From contig NZ_JAANIH010000012.1 of assembly GCF_014529705.1 (NCBI RefSeq), positions 1 through 64,000 on the forward strand: 64,000 nt of DNA. Direction: 5' to 3'. Shown here piece after piece: positions 1 through 8,632 of the stretch (position 1 is the first letter of the stretch; each line of letters opens with the position of its first letter). A model generated the notes under the pieces. The model searched no databases. It had not been told where the DNA came from and worked only from the letters and a program-made list of their open reading frames with translations. The position numbers and the translations under genes were made by a program. Source of the stretch: Bradyrhizobium campsiandrae (GTDB lineage: Bacteria > Pseudomonadota > Alphaproteobacteria > Rhizobiales > Xanthobacteraceae).

Positions 1-1
1 G

Positions 2-124
2 TTGCTATCGGCAGCGGACGCGAGCGTGGTCCACAAGGTCCTGCCGACAGGCCATCAGCTCTCGCAGGCCGATGTAACACTCGCCCGCGACTGGATCGGC
101 AACGTCGCCGCCGAAGTGGCCTGA
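2..124 (+). CDS. Alpha/beta hydrolase (phospholipase/carboxylesterase-like), C-terminal fragment
   Basis: This is the last 40 codons of a gene that begins before the window; the frame is open from base 2 to the TGA at 122-124. The translated tail contains a V-L-P-T-G-H-Q-L-S run followed by D-V-x-L-A-R-D-W-I. That pattern matches the C-terminal end of small serine esterases of the phospholipase/carboxylesterase (predicted esterase) family, where the His after Gly completes the catalytic triad and the last helix carries an A-R-D-W motif. The Ser and Asp of the triad lie outside the window, so the assignment rests on this short tail. It is co-directional with the IclR gene but separated from it by 178 bases. 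Confidence 0.5.
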   Translation: MLSAADASVVHKVLPTGHQLSQADVTLARDWIGNVAAEVA

Positions 125-267
125 TCCAAACGACCCGGCGCACCGGTTCTCCGGTGCGCCGCTTTCCTCAAACAAGCGACCTTCCGCCGCAGCTGCGCAA
201 TCGGGCGCCAGCTTGCGCGAAATTTCCGCTTGCCCGCTTCCGCGACAGACTTAAAATTTGGGACATA

Positions 268-284
268 GTTCCGAAATATGGAAC
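268..284. promoter_or_regulatory. Candidate IclR-family operator upstream of the IclR gene
   Basis: The bases GTTCC-N7-GGAAC form a perfect inverted repeat with 5-bp arms and an AT-rich centre. It ends 18 bases before the ATG at 303. IclR-family regulators usually repress their own promoter by binding short palindromes of this size. Its position argues that translation starts at 303 rather than at the TTG at 258. Autoregulation is an inference; only the palindrome is seen. Confidence 0.4.
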
Positions 285-302
285 CTGCCCGGATCAGCCT
301 GC

Positions 303-1085
303 ATGAGCGCCCTGACGAACGCGATCGAGATTCTCCGCTGCTTCTCCAGCGCGCGGCCGGATCTGTCGTTCGCGGATGTGATGGCGCTCACCGGCAAGCC
401 GAAGAGCTCGACCTCGCGGCTACTACGTTCCTTGCGAGACTGCGGCCTGCTCGAGCAGGATCCGCATACGCGCCGCTATCGGCCGGGCCTGCTCACCTTT
501 GAACTCGGGCGGCTGCACCGCGCCCACGACGACCTCATCAGCATGGCCGAGCGCGAGCTGCGCGAGGTTTGCGCGCGCACCGGACACACCGGTTACATCG
601 CCGTGCTCGACGGTTACGAGCAGGTCGTGCTCCGCATCGTGCCGGGCTCCAATCCGCTGCGCGTCGTCAATCCGCCAGGCCAGCGCACGCCAGCGCTCGC
701 GACTTCGAACGGCCGCGCCATGCTGGCCCGCCTGTCGGACGAAGACATCCGCGCGCGCGTGCCCGCGACCTATCCAAAGCTGCCGCGCAACTCGCCACAG
801 AATTTCAGGCAATTAATGGTGCGTCTCGACGAGATCCGCCGCACCGGCGTGTCGGAAGCGGCCGATGAATCGATCGAGGGCGTTGGTTCGCAAGGCTTTG
901 CGCTGAAGAGCGGCGAGACCGGCGAGATGGTCGGAATCGCGGTGTCCTATTCAGTGCAGGCGACCACAGCCGCCGAGCGCGCCAACGTTCGGCGCGAACT
1001 CGCCGCGATGGCCGCGAAATTGCGACGACTGACCGGCGATCCGCTCGATCAGGACGCCGCCCACATCCGGACAGGGACGCGATGA
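303..1085 (+). CDS. IclR family transcriptional regulator
   Basis: A 260-residue protein with the IclR layout: an N-terminal winged helix-turn-helix (about residues 5-65, including S-F-A-D-V-M-A-L-T-G-K-P-K-S-S-T-S-R-L-L) and a C-terminal effector-binding domain (about 75-250) ending in the family pattern G-S-Q-G-F-A-L-K followed by G-I-A-V-S-Y. The ATG at 303 is preferred to the TTG at 258 because the HTH begins at once and the upstream extension overlaps a probable operator. Its stop overlaps the start of the first permease gene (ATGA at 1082-1085). It is therefore likely to be co-transcribed with, and to control, the importer and hydantoinase-type genes that follow. The effector is unknown. 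Confidence 0.9.
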   Translation: MSALTNAIEILRCFSSARPDLSFADVMALTGKPKSSTSRLLRSLRDCGLLEQDPHTRRYRPGLLTFELGRLHRAHDDLISMAERELREVCARTGHTGYIAVLDGYEQVVLRIVPGSNPLRVVNPPGQRTPALATSNGRAMLARLSDEDIRARVPATYPKLPRNSPQNFRQLMVRLDEIRRTGVSEAADESIEGVGSQGFALKSGETGEMVGIAVSYSVQATTAAERANVRRELAAMAAKLRRLTGDPLDQDAAHIRTGTR

Positions 1086-1957
1086 GCAGCGTAGCCAGCC
1101 AACGCCCCAATGGCCTTGCGCTCTTCATCCTGCCGGGCGCGCTCCTGTTCGCCTCGTTCTTCTTCCTGCCGATCGGGCTGATGGCGCTGATGAGCGTGCT
1201 CACCGGCAATCCCGTGGTTATGCCGAAGGTCTCCTTCACCACGCGCCATTACGCCCGCATGATCGGCGATCCCTATTATCTCGAAGTGATCTGGACCACG
1301 ATTCGGATCGGGCTCGTGACCACACTCGTCGCGCTGCTGATCGGCTATCCGCTGGCACATTGGATGGCACGGATCAAGAGCCGCACCGGGCATGCGCTAC
1401 TGCTGATGGCGGTGCTGGCGCCGATGCTGACCGGGATCGTGGTGCGGACCTTTGCTTGGATGACGCTGCTGTCCGACAAGGGCGTGGTCAACCAGACCCT
1501 GATGTCGCTTGGACTCATCGCTCAGCCGCTGAAGCTGATGTACACCGAAACCGGAATCGTTGTCGGTCTCGTCCACATCTATGTGCCTTTCATGGTGCTG
1601 ACGCTCACCGGCGTGATCGGCCGCATTGACGAGAGGCTGGAGCAGGCTGCGGAAAATCTCGGCGCCAGCCCGTTGCGCGCCTTCCTCGAGGTGACGCTGC
1701 CGCTCAGCCTGCCCGGCATCCTCGCGGGCTCGCTGCTGGTATTCGCGCTGGCGATCAGCGCCTATGTCACGCCGATCCTGCTCGGCGGCTTCCAAATTAT
1801 GACGCTGCCGATCCTGATCTATCAGCAGATCTCCGCGAACTTCAACGTCGGCTTCGCGGCGGCGCTCGGCATCGTGCTGCTCGTGATCTCGCTTCTGCTC
1901 GTCATCGCCTATAACCGCGCACTCGGCCTCGTCTCTGGCCAACGCGAATTGCAGTGA
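1082..1957 (+). CDS. ABC transporter permease, PotB-like (polyamine/opine importer family)
   Basis: A 291-residue inner-membrane permease with six predicted hydrophobic segments. It has the binding-protein-dependent transport EAA loop near the C-terminal third (E-Q-A-A-E-N-L-G-A-S-P-L-R-A-F), which contacts the ATPase. The N-terminus, L-F-I-L-P-G-A-L-L-F followed by a long periplasmic stretch, is typical of the PotB/spermidine-putrescine class rather than of sugar permeases. It overlaps the IclR gene by four bases and the next permease by a few bases, so the genes are translationally coupled. The four transporter genes form one system. The substrate cannot be read from sequence; the adjacent AroM/DUF917/hydantoinase genes suggest a nitrogenous ring compound or amino-acid derivative. 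Confidence 0.9.
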   Translation: MSSVASQRPNGLALFILPGALLFASFFFLPIGLMALMSVLTGNPVVMPKVSFTTRHYARMIGDPYYLEVIWTTIRIGLVTTLVALLIGYPLAHWMARIKSRTGHALLLMAVLAPMLTGIVVRTFAWMTLLSDKGVVNQTLMSLGLIAQPLKLMYTETGIVVGLVHIYVPFMVLTLTGVIGRIDERLEQAAENLGASPLRAFLEVTLPLSLPGILAGSLLVFALAISAYVTPILLGGFQIMTLPILIYQQISANFNVGFAAALGIVLLVISLLLVIAYNRALGLVSGQRELQ

Positions 1958-1962
1958 GGCCG

Positions 1963-2832
1963 ATGATGCAGACCTCGGCCTCGCATAGTCCCTCACTCCC
2001 GACGGCCCGGCAAACGACGTCTGTGCGGATGCCCGGGCCGGCCAGGCATTACGGCCGCTACCTCTACCTCGCGCTCAACGCCGCGATCCTGATCTTCCTG
2101 CTGGCGCCGATCGCGATCGTCGTCGTGTTCGCGCTGAACCCCACGCCGTTCATCCAGTTTCCTCCGGTCGGCGTCTCCTTGCGCTGGTTCGAGAAATTCT
2201 TCGCCTCGCGCGATTTCATGCAGGCGCTCGGCTTCAGCCTGGAAGTCGCCGTGCTCACCACGCTGTCGGCAACCGTGCTCGGCGCTTCGGCCGCCCTGGC
2301 GCTCGCGCGCGGCAACCTGCCGGGCACGCGGCTGATTGTGGCGACCATGCTCTCGCCCTTGATGCTGCCGGCGATCCTTACGGGCCTCGCGCTGTTCCAG
2401 ACCTACGTGCTGCTCGATGTGGGACGGCCGACCTGGGGCCTGGTTGCCGGCCACACGCTGGTGACGCTCCCTTACGTGGTGCGGACCACGCTCGCCGTGC
2501 TGCATAATTTCGATACGCGCCTGGAGGAAGCCGCACAAAATCTCGGCGCGAGCCCGCTGCGCACCTTCTTCGAAGTGACGCTGCCACTGATCAAGCCTGG
2601 CGTCATGGCCGGCGCGATATTCGCTTTCATCGTCTCCTTCGACCAGTTTCCGGTATCGCTATTCCTGGTCTCGCCGGGCAACGAGACGCTTCCAGTGACG
2701 CTGTTCAACTATCTCAAGTTCGATCTGGACGGCACCATCGGCGCGGCTTCGGTGGTGTCGATCGTGCTCGCCTTCGTTGTCGTCATCGGGCTCGACCGCA
2801 CGGTCGGCCTGCGCTCCTACGTCAAATTGTAA
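1963..2832 (+). CDS. ABC transporter permease, PotC-like
   Basis: The second permease of the importer, with six hydrophobic segments and an EAA loop E-E-A-A-Q-N-L-G-A-S-P-L-R-T-F-F near residues 190-205. PotC-type permeases pair with PotB-type ones to make the heterodimeric channel. A GTG at 1954 overlapping the upstream stop is a possible start. The ATG codons at 1963 and 1966 have a better-placed GTGAGG upstream, and 1963 is used here. The first 28 residues are polar and proline-rich, as is common for cytoplasmic N-termini of this family. It is followed after 23 bases by the binding-protein gene. Confidence 0.88.
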   Translation: MMQTSASHSPSLPTARQTTSVRMPGPARHYGRYLYLALNAAILIFLLAPIAIVVVFALNPTPFIQFPPVGVSLRWFEKFFASRDFMQALGFSLEVAVLTTLSATVLGASAALALARGNLPGTRLIVATMLSPLMLPAILTGLALFQTYVLLDVGRPTWGLVAGHTLVTLPYVVRTTLAVLHNFDTRLEEAAQNLGASPLRTFFEVTLPLIKPGVMAGAIFAFIVSFDQFPVSLFLVSPGNETLPVTLFNYLKFDLDGTIGAASVVSIVLAFVVVIGLDRTVGLRSYVKL

Positions 2833-2855
2833 CGCACACCCGAAGGAATCGACAC

Positions 2856-3920
2856 ATGATGAAAGCTCTGGGATCGTCACGGCTCAGCCGCCGCCGCTTT
2901 CTGATCGCAAGCGCCTCGCTCGGCGTCGGCACCATTGCCGCTCCTTACGTCGCTCGCGCCGACGATCCGACGCTGCGCATCACCGGCTGGGGCGGCAAGT
3001 GGGGCGAGGTCATGAAGGCCGAGATCGGACCCGCCTTCGAGAGCGAGTTCAAGTGCAAGCTCCAGATTGACTCCGCCTTCCCTTATCTGCCGAAACTGCA
3101 AGCGAGCTCGCGCTCGGCGCCGATCTACGACGTGCTGCACACCAACTCCAACGAGCAGTGGGCGGCCGCCGAGATGGGTCTGGTCGAGCCGAAGATCGAT
3201 CCCAACCTGGTGCCGAACCTCGCCGACGTCTATCCCTACGCGGTCAGCGACAAGATCGTCGGCGTCTCGATCTTCACCAGTGCCATCGGCCTCGGCCTTC
3301 GCACCGACAAGGGCTATGGCCCCATCACCTCCTGGAAGGAGCTGTGGGACGCGAAATACAACGGCGTCCGCGGCGGCTATGTCATTCCCGTCAACAGTCT
3401 CGGCCAAGCCTTCCTGATGATGTGCGGTACGCTGTTCGGCAAGGGCCAGACCGATCTCGACGCAGCCTATGCCGCACTCGAGAAGCTGAAACCGATCAAG
3501 ATCGTCGATTTCACCGGCGCGATGGAGAAGATGCTGCTGTCGGGCGAAGTCAGCCTCTGCGTCATCCACGATTCCGGCATCTACCGCTATGACGGCCAGA
3601 ACCAGCCGACCGATTTCGTCTCGCCGAGCGAAGGCGTGCTGTCGCTGGAGCAGGTCCTGACCATCACGCCCGGCAGCAAGATGAAGGAGCTCGCCAACGC
3701 CTATGTGAACTATATGCTGCGTCCGGAGGTGCAGAAGCGCCTTGCGGAGACCGTGTGGTACTCGCCGGCCAACAAAAAGGTGAAGCTCGACGCCAAGTAC
3801 GACGCCAAGCTGCTGACCACGCCGGAGAAGGTCTCGAAGCTGATCCAGGTCGATTGGAAATGGTACAATGAGCGCAAGGACGAGATCGACCAGCGCGTCA
3901 ACCGGATCTTCCGCGCATGA
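2856..3920 (+). CDS. ABC transporter substrate-binding protein (PotD/Fbp-like, Tat signal)
   Basis: A 354-residue periplasmic binding protein. The N-terminus carries a twin-arginine export signal (S-R-R-R-F-L-I-A followed by a hydrophobic stretch and a V-A-R-A cleavage site near residue 35). The mature part begins with L-R-I-T-G-W-G-G-K-W-G and has the fold pattern of family-1 extracellular solute-binding proteins related to PotD (spermidine/putrescine). Tat export implies that it folds before secretion. A ribosome-binding site (GAAGGA) precedes the ATG at 2856. Its stop overlaps the start of the ATPase gene by four bases. The ligand is unknown. Confidence 0.88.
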   Translation: MMKALGSSRLSRRRFLIASASLGVGTIAAPYVARADDPTLRITGWGGKWGEVMKAEIGPAFESEFKCKLQIDSAFPYLPKLQASSRSAPIYDVLHTNSNEQWAAAEMGLVEPKIDPNLVPNLADVYPYAVSDKIVGVSIFTSAIGLGLRTDKGYGPITSWKELWDAKYNGVRGGYVIPVNSLGQAFLMMCGTLFGKGQTDLDAAYAALEKLKPIKIVDFTGAMEKMLLSGEVSLCVIHDSGIYRYDGQNQPTDFVSPSEGVLSLEQVLTITPGSKMKELANAYVNYMLRPEVQKRLAETVWYSPANKKVKLDAKYDAKLLTTPEKVSKLIQVDWKWYNERKDEIDQRVNRIFRA

Positions 3921-4987
3921 GCGCCTCGATCGAGATCGCCGGCGTCAGCAAGGTCTATGACGGCGGCGTCCGGGCGGTGGACACGGTCGCGATGGATATT
4001 CGGCAGGGCGAATTCTTCTCCCTGCTTGGTCCGTCCGGCTGCGGCAAAACCACGACGCTGCGCATGATCGCCGGCTTCGAGACACCGAGCGCCGGCGCGA
4101 TCCGGGTCGACGGCGCCGACATCACCCATGTGCCCGCGCACAAGCGCGACATGGGCATGGTGTTCCAGAACTACGCGCTGTTCCCGCACCGGACCGTCGC
4201 CGAAAACGTCGCCTTTGGTCTGCGCATGCGCGGGCTCGACAAGACGACCATCGCCGCCAAGGTGAAGGCGGCCCTCGCCATGGTCGAGCTCTCCGGCCTG
4301 GAAGACCGCCGGCCTGCGCAACTCTCGGGCGGACAGCAGCAGCGCGTGGCGCTTGCCCGCGCCATCGTCATCGCCCCCCGCGTTCTGCTGTGCGACGAGC
4401 CGTTAGGCGCCCTCGACAAGAAGCTGCGCCAGCAGATGCAGTTTGAGCTCAAGCAACTTCAAAAGAAGCTCGGCCTCACCCTGGTCTTCGTCACCCATGA
4501 TCAGGAAGAAGCGCTCGCCATGTCCGACCGCATCGCCGTGATGAACGGCGGTCGTGTCGAGCAGGTCGGAACGCCGACCGAGATCTACGACCAACCGAAG
4601 ACGCGCTTCGTCGCGGACTTCATCGGGGACACCAACATCTTTCGTGGCGAGCGCGTCGGCCCGAACCTGGACGTCGGCAAGAATTTGATCCTGGCCTTGC
4701 CGGCCACCGAGGCGCAAGGTGCCGCCGTTCTCTCGGTTGCGCTGCGGCCCGAGAAGATTCGACTCACGCTGCGCGCTGACGTCGCCGGCGCGGCCGGAAG
4801 TTCCGTCCACGGCATGGTCGAGAACACCAACTTCCTCGGCGGTGCCGTACTTTACCGGGTCACGCTCGAGGGCGGCCATCGCGTCCTCGTGCAGCAGCCC
4901 AATGCAGGCACGACCCACCTGTTCGTCCCCGGCAACGGTGTCACGCTCGAATGGACGCCGGCCGATCTCGTCGTGTTGAAGGACTAG
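3917..4987 (+). CDS. ABC transporter ATP-binding protein (PotA-like)
   Basis: A 356-residue ATPase that energises the importer encoded just upstream. It shows Walker A (G38-P-S-G-C-G-K-T-T46), the Q-loop around Q83, the signature L135-S-G-G-Q, Walker B L-L-C-D159-E160-P, and an H-loop (F-V-T-H-D). It has a C-terminal regulatory TOBE-type domain of about 120 residues, as in PotA. Length and domain order are normal for the PotA/FbpC group. The start overlaps the stop of the binding-protein gene (ATGA), giving the order permease-permease-binding protein-ATPase. Nothing is truncated. Confidence 0.93.
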   Translation: MSASIEIAGVSKVYDGGVRAVDTVAMDIRQGEFFSLLGPSGCGKTTTLRMIAGFETPSAGAIRVDGADITHVPAHKRDMGMVFQNYALFPHRTVAENVAFGLRMRGLDKTTIAAKVKAALAMVELSGLEDRRPAQLSGGQQQRVALARAIVIAPRVLLCDEPLGALDKKLRQQMQFELKQLQKKLGLTLVFVTHDQEEALAMSDRIAVMNGGRVEQVGTPTEIYDQPKTRFVADFIGDTNIFRGERVGPNLDVGKNLILALPATEAQGAAVLSVALRPEKIRLTLRADVAGAAGSSVHGMVENTNFLGGAVLYRVTLEGGHRVLVQQPNAGTTHLFVPGNGVTLEWTPADLVVLKD

Positions 4988-4992
4988 GCCAG

Positions 4993-5679
4993 ATGAATAT
5001 GCCATTGAAGCACCAGCGCATCGGAGTGGTCGTGATCGGCCAGAGTCCGCGCCCCACCGTTGCGGCCGAGATCGCCGCCGTGCTGTCGCCGGGCATTCAG
5101 ATCGAGCTCCGCGGCGCACTCGACGGCATGAGCCGCGCCGAGATCGATGCGATCCCGCCGATGGACGGCTACGACACGCTGTTCACGCTGCTGCCGAACG
5201 GCGACGGCGTCACCATCAGCAAGAAGGAAGTCGAGCGGCGCGCGAGCCAGCAGATCACCCGCTTCAAGCACGAGGGCGTCGGCGTGACGCTGATGGCCTG
5301 CACGGGCAAATTCCCCAATCTTGCTGCCGACGGTCTCGTCATCCTACCCTCGGCCGTTCTGCACAACCTCGTCGAGGCCGTGCTGCCGAAGGGCCGGCTC
5401 GGGGTGTTCTCGCCTTTGCCCGAGCAGACCGCACTGATCGACAAGAAATGGCAGCGCGACGGTGTGGAGGTCGTCGGCATCACACTGCGTCCCGGCTCCG
5501 GCGACGCCACGGTGGACGAGGCCGCGCGCACGATGGCGGACCTCGAGCCCGCTCTCGTGGTGATGGATTGCATCAGCTACTCCAGCGCCAACAAGGCGCG
5601 CGTGCGCAAGGCCTATCCGGGTCCCGTGATCCTCGGCATCGCTGCCGCGGCCCGCATCGTCGAGGAGCTGGTGTCGTGA
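4993..5679 (+). CDS. AroM family protein
   Basis: A 228-residue cytosolic protein that matches the AroM family (R-I-G-V-V-V-I-G-Q-S-P-R-P near the N-terminus, M-A-C-T-G-K-F in the middle). The biochemical role of AroM proteins is not established. Two cysteines sit in motif-like settings 90 residues apart: A-C103-T-G and M-D-C193-I-S. That is reminiscent of the paired catalytic cysteines of Asp/Glu/hydantoin racemases. This is my inference from spacing and context, not an established activity. The start chosen is the ATG five bases after the upstream stop. The stop overlaps the GTG start of the DUF917 gene, so it belongs to the same operon as the importer and the hydantoinase-type gene. Confidence 0.85.
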   Translation: MNMPLKHQRIGVVVIGQSPRPTVAAEIAAVLSPGIQIELRGALDGMSRAEIDAIPPMDGYDTLFTLLPNGDGVTISKKEVERRASQQITRFKHEGVGVTLMACTGKFPNLAADGLVILPSAVLHNLVEAVLPKGRLGVFSPLPEQTALIDKKWQRDGVEVVGITLRPGSGDATVDEAARTMADLEPALVVMDCISYSSANKARVRKAYPGPVILGIAAAARIVEELVS

Positions 5680-6782
5680 GCACGGTGGAATTGAAGACGA
5701 TCAGCCTCGACGAGATCGAAGCACTTGCGGTCGGTGCCTGGATCCTCGGCACCGGCGGCGGCGGAAGTCCGTATCTCGGCCTGCTCAACCTGCGCCGGCT
5801 CTACGCCGAAGGCCACCTCGTGCAATTGATGTCGCCGCTCGATCTCGACGACGAGGACTGGGTCGCGGTGGTCTCCAACATGGGCGCGCCGCTGGTCGGA
5901 CAAGAACGCCTCGCCGACAGCCGCAACATCGCGCGCGCCGTGCGCATGCAGGAAGAGATCAACAATATCAAGTTCCGCGCGGTGATGTCGGTGGAGATCG
6001 GCGGCGGCAACGGCGTGCAGGCGCTGATGGCGGCTGCGCATCTCGGCATCCCGGTGGTCGACGCCGACTGCATGGGCCGCGCCTTCCCCGAGGCGCAGAT
6101 GACCTCGGTCGCGATTGGGGACTTACGTCCGTACCCTTGCACGCTGTACGATCCTCGCGGCATCGAGGCCGTGGTGACGAAGGTACCCACCTGGAAGTGG
6201 ATGGAACGGGCGAGCCGCAAGATTTGCGTCGAGATGGGCTCGATCGCCTCGACCAGCAAGGCGCCGCGCACGGGGCGCGAGGTCAAGGACTGGGGCATCC
6301 ACTTCACCACCACCAAGGCTATCCGCATCGGCCGCGCCGTGCAGGAGGCCAAGCGCCGCCACGAAGACCCGATCGCGGCGCTGCTCGGAACCGAGGGCGG
6401 CAAGAAGCTCTTCACCGGCAAGATCGTCGACGTCGCCCGGCGCACCACCGAAGGCTTCCTGCGCGGCATCGCGATGGTCGACGGCAGCGATGCCGATCGC
6501 GGCACCAAGCTCAAGCTCTCGTTCCAGAACGAATGGATCGTGGCCTGGCGCGATGAGGAGGCGATCGCGACCTCGCCCGATCTGATCTGCGTGCTCGACA
6601 GCGTCAACGGTCACGGCATCGGCACGGAGACTATCCGCTATGGCCAGCGCGTCACCGTCGTCGCCCTGCCTGCCCCGCCGGTGCTGACGTCTCCCCGCGG
6701 CCTCGAATTCGTCGGCCCGCGCGCCTTCGGCTACGATCTCGATTTCCATTCCCTCTTCTCGTCCGCAGCAGCCGGAGCTTAA
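5676..6782 (+). CDS. DUF917 domain-containing protein
   Basis: A 368-residue protein of the DUF917 family. It opens with a conserved glycine-rich segment, G-A-W-I-L-G-T-G-G-G-G-S-P, and has a second conserved block V-V-D-A-D-C-M-G-R-A-F-P-E. DUF917 proteins are repeatedly found beside, or fused to, hydantoinase A/oxoprolinase-type proteins, as here, and are thought to work with them; the reaction is not known. The GTG at 5676 overlaps the AroM stop (GTGA), which fixes the start. Longer in-frame readings further upstream lie inside the AroM gene and are not credible. The downstream gene starts six bases after the stop. Confidence 0.85.
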   Translation: MSTVELKTISLDEIEALAVGAWILGTGGGGSPYLGLLNLRRLYAEGHLVQLMSPLDLDDEDWVAVVSNMGAPLVGQERLADSRNIARAVRMQEEINNIKFRAVMSVEIGGGNGVQALMAAAHLGIPVVDADCMGRAFPEAQMTSVAIGDLRPYPCTLYDPRGIEAVVTKVPTWKWMERASRKICVEMGSIASTSKAPRTGREVKDWGIHFTTTKAIRIGRAVQEAKRRHEDPIAALLGTEGGKKLFTGKIVDVARRTTEGFLRGIAMVDGSDADRGTKLKLSFQNEWIVAWRDEEAIATSPDLICVLDSVNGHGIGTETIRYGQRVTVVALPAPPVLTSPRGLEFVGPRAFGYDLDFHSLFSSAAAGA

Positions 6783-6788
6783 GATCCC

Positions 6789-8342
6789 ATGAAGCGTATT
6801 GGCATCGATGTCGGCGGCACCAACACGGACGCCGTGCTGATCGTCGACGAGAAGGTCGTCCATTCCGTCAAGCGGCCGACCACGGCCGACGTCACCTCGG
6901 GCATCCTCGATGCGCTGAAGGCGCTGCGCGCCGAGCCGACCGCGGCCGTCAAGGTCGACGCGGTCGTGATCGGCACAACGCATTTTATCAACGCCGTGGT
7001 GCAGCGCCGCCACGTGCAGAAGATCGGCGCGATCCGCATCGGCATGCCCGCGAGCGCCTCACTGCCGCCGTTCTGCGACTGGCCGACGGATCTCGCATCC
7101 CTCGTCAACGGCTCGATCTTCATGCTGGAGGGCGGCCACGATTACGACGGCCGACCGTTCATGCCGCTCGACGTTGCCGGCCTCAAGAGCGCCGCGCGCA
7201 AGATCAAGGATGCGGGCCTGCGTTCGGTCGCGGTGTGCTCGAGCTTCTCGCCGCTCGATCCCTCCTGCGAGACCACCGCGCGGGAGATCCTCGCGGACAT
7301 CTGCCCCGACGTCGCGGTGACGCTGTCGCACGATCTCGGCCGCATCGGCCTGCTCGAGCGCGAGAATGCCGCCCTGCTCAACGCCTCGCTGCACGATCTC
7401 GCCGTCACCACGGTCGCGGCCTTCCGCAAGGCGATCGCCGACAGCGGCGTCGATGCACCGCTGTTCCTGACCCAGAACGACGGCACGGTGATGCAGGCGG
7501 AGATCGCCACCGCCTTCCCGGTGATGAGCTTTGCCTCCGGCGCCACCAATTCCATGCGCGGCGCCGCGCACCTCTCCGGCCTCGATGACGCCATGGTCGT
7601 CGATGTCGGCGGCACCACCAGCGACATCGGCCAGTTGCGTCACGGCTTCCCGCGTGAGGCGAATGCCGTGGTCGAGGTCGGCGGCGTGCGCACGCTGTTC
7701 CGGATGCCCGACCTGCTCTCGATCGGCCTCGGCGGCGGCAGCCATGTCGACGAGGATCCGGTACACGTCGGCCCGCTCAGCGTCGGCTATCGCCTGACCT
7801 CGGACGCGCTGGTGTTCGGCGGCGCGCGCCTCACGGCGACCGACGTCGCGGTCGCCGCCGGCCTGATCGACATCGGCGACCGCTCGCGCGTCGCGAACCT
7901 GCCGAAGCGCCTGGTCGAGGGCGCGCTGCGCGATGCATGGCGCAAGCTGGAAGAGGACATCGACCGCATGAAGACCGAAGCCGGCGACGTGCCGCTGCTC
8001 GCGGTCGGCGGCGGCGCCTTCCTGGTGCCCGATCGCCTTCCCGGCATTTCCGAGATCGTGCGCGTGCCGCATGGCGACTGCGCCAATGCGGTGGGTGCTG
8101 CGATCGCGCAGGTCTCCGGCGAGGCCGACCAGGTGTTCCGCGACCTCAGCCGCGAGGATGCGATCGCGGCTGCGCGCGACATCGCCGCCGACCGCGCGGT
8201 CCAGGCAGGCGCCGCGCGCGACAGCCTCAAGACCGTCGACGTCGAGGACATGCCGATCGCCTATCTGCCCGGCAACGCACTCCGCGTCCGCGTGCGCGTC
8301 GCAGGAGCGATCGCCGATCCGGATCTACCCGCGGCGGCCTAG
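6789..8342 (+). CDS. Hydantoinase A/oxoprolinase family protein
   Basis: A 517-residue protein of the HyuA class of ATP-dependent ring-opening amidohydrolases. The N-terminal hydantoinase/oxoprolinase domain begins with the phosphate-binding motif D7-V-G-G-T-N-T-D14. The central domain contains the second ATPase-type motif V-V-D-V-G-G-T-T-S-D. Family members hydrolyse cyclic amides such as 5-oxoproline or N-methylhydantoin, often with a separate HyuB subunit. No HyuB is present here. The partner appears to be DUF917, which marks the DUF917-associated subfamily whose substrate is unknown. It is the last gene of the IclR-importer-AroM-DUF917 operon. Confidence 0.88.
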   Translation: MKRIGIDVGGTNTDAVLIVDEKVVHSVKRPTTADVTSGILDALKALRAEPTAAVKVDAVVIGTTHFINAVVQRRHVQKIGAIRIGMPASASLPPFCDWPTDLASLVNGSIFMLEGGHDYDGRPFMPLDVAGLKSAARKIKDAGLRSVAVCSSFSPLDPSCETTAREILADICPDVAVTLSHDLGRIGLLERENAALLNASLHDLAVTTVAAFRKAIADSGVDAPLFLTQNDGTVMQAEIATAFPVMSFASGATNSMRGAAHLSGLDDAMVVDVGGTTSDIGQLRHGFPREANAVVEVGGVRTLFRMPDLLSIGLGGGSHVDEDPVHVGPLSVGYRLTSDALVFGGARLTATDVAVAAGLIDIGDRSRVANLPKRLVEGALRDAWRKLEEDIDRMKTEAGDVPLLAVGGGAFLVPDRLPGISEIVRVPHGDCANAVGAAIAQVSGEADQVFRDLSREDAIAAARDIAADRAVQAGAARDSLKTVDVEDMPIAYLPGNALRVRVRVAGAIADPDLPAAA

Positions 8343-8632
8343 GCCTCCGCCAAAATCCGAAAACAACCCCATGCACAGTAGCCGGGGAGTAGGAAAATCA
8401 ACGGTTTGCCCCCGGCCAAACCGCAACCCCGCGAAGGCGCCCGTATCGGCCGGCCCGGCTGCCCTCTCCGCAAGCCGAGCACACAACCCGTTTGACTCGT
8501 CGGGCAAAACAGGAGCATACTGCCATCTTCTGAAAATCCGTATACCGGCATCATTCCGCCGGCCCGCAAAGCTCGACACATTTGCCGCGCGTCGGAGCGC
8601 GAGCCGGCATCGTGGTCGGTGCTCGTCGGTTG

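Noticed and set aside
258..302. Earlier TTG start for the IclR gene
   Set aside because: It would place the start before the palindrome that looks like its operator and adds residues not typical of IclR N-termini.
8339..8581. Open frame of 80 codons on the minus strand beyond the cytochrome c gene
   Set aside because: No family pattern, no clear ribosome-binding site and composition like non-coding sequence. It lies in the 290-base gap between convergent genes.
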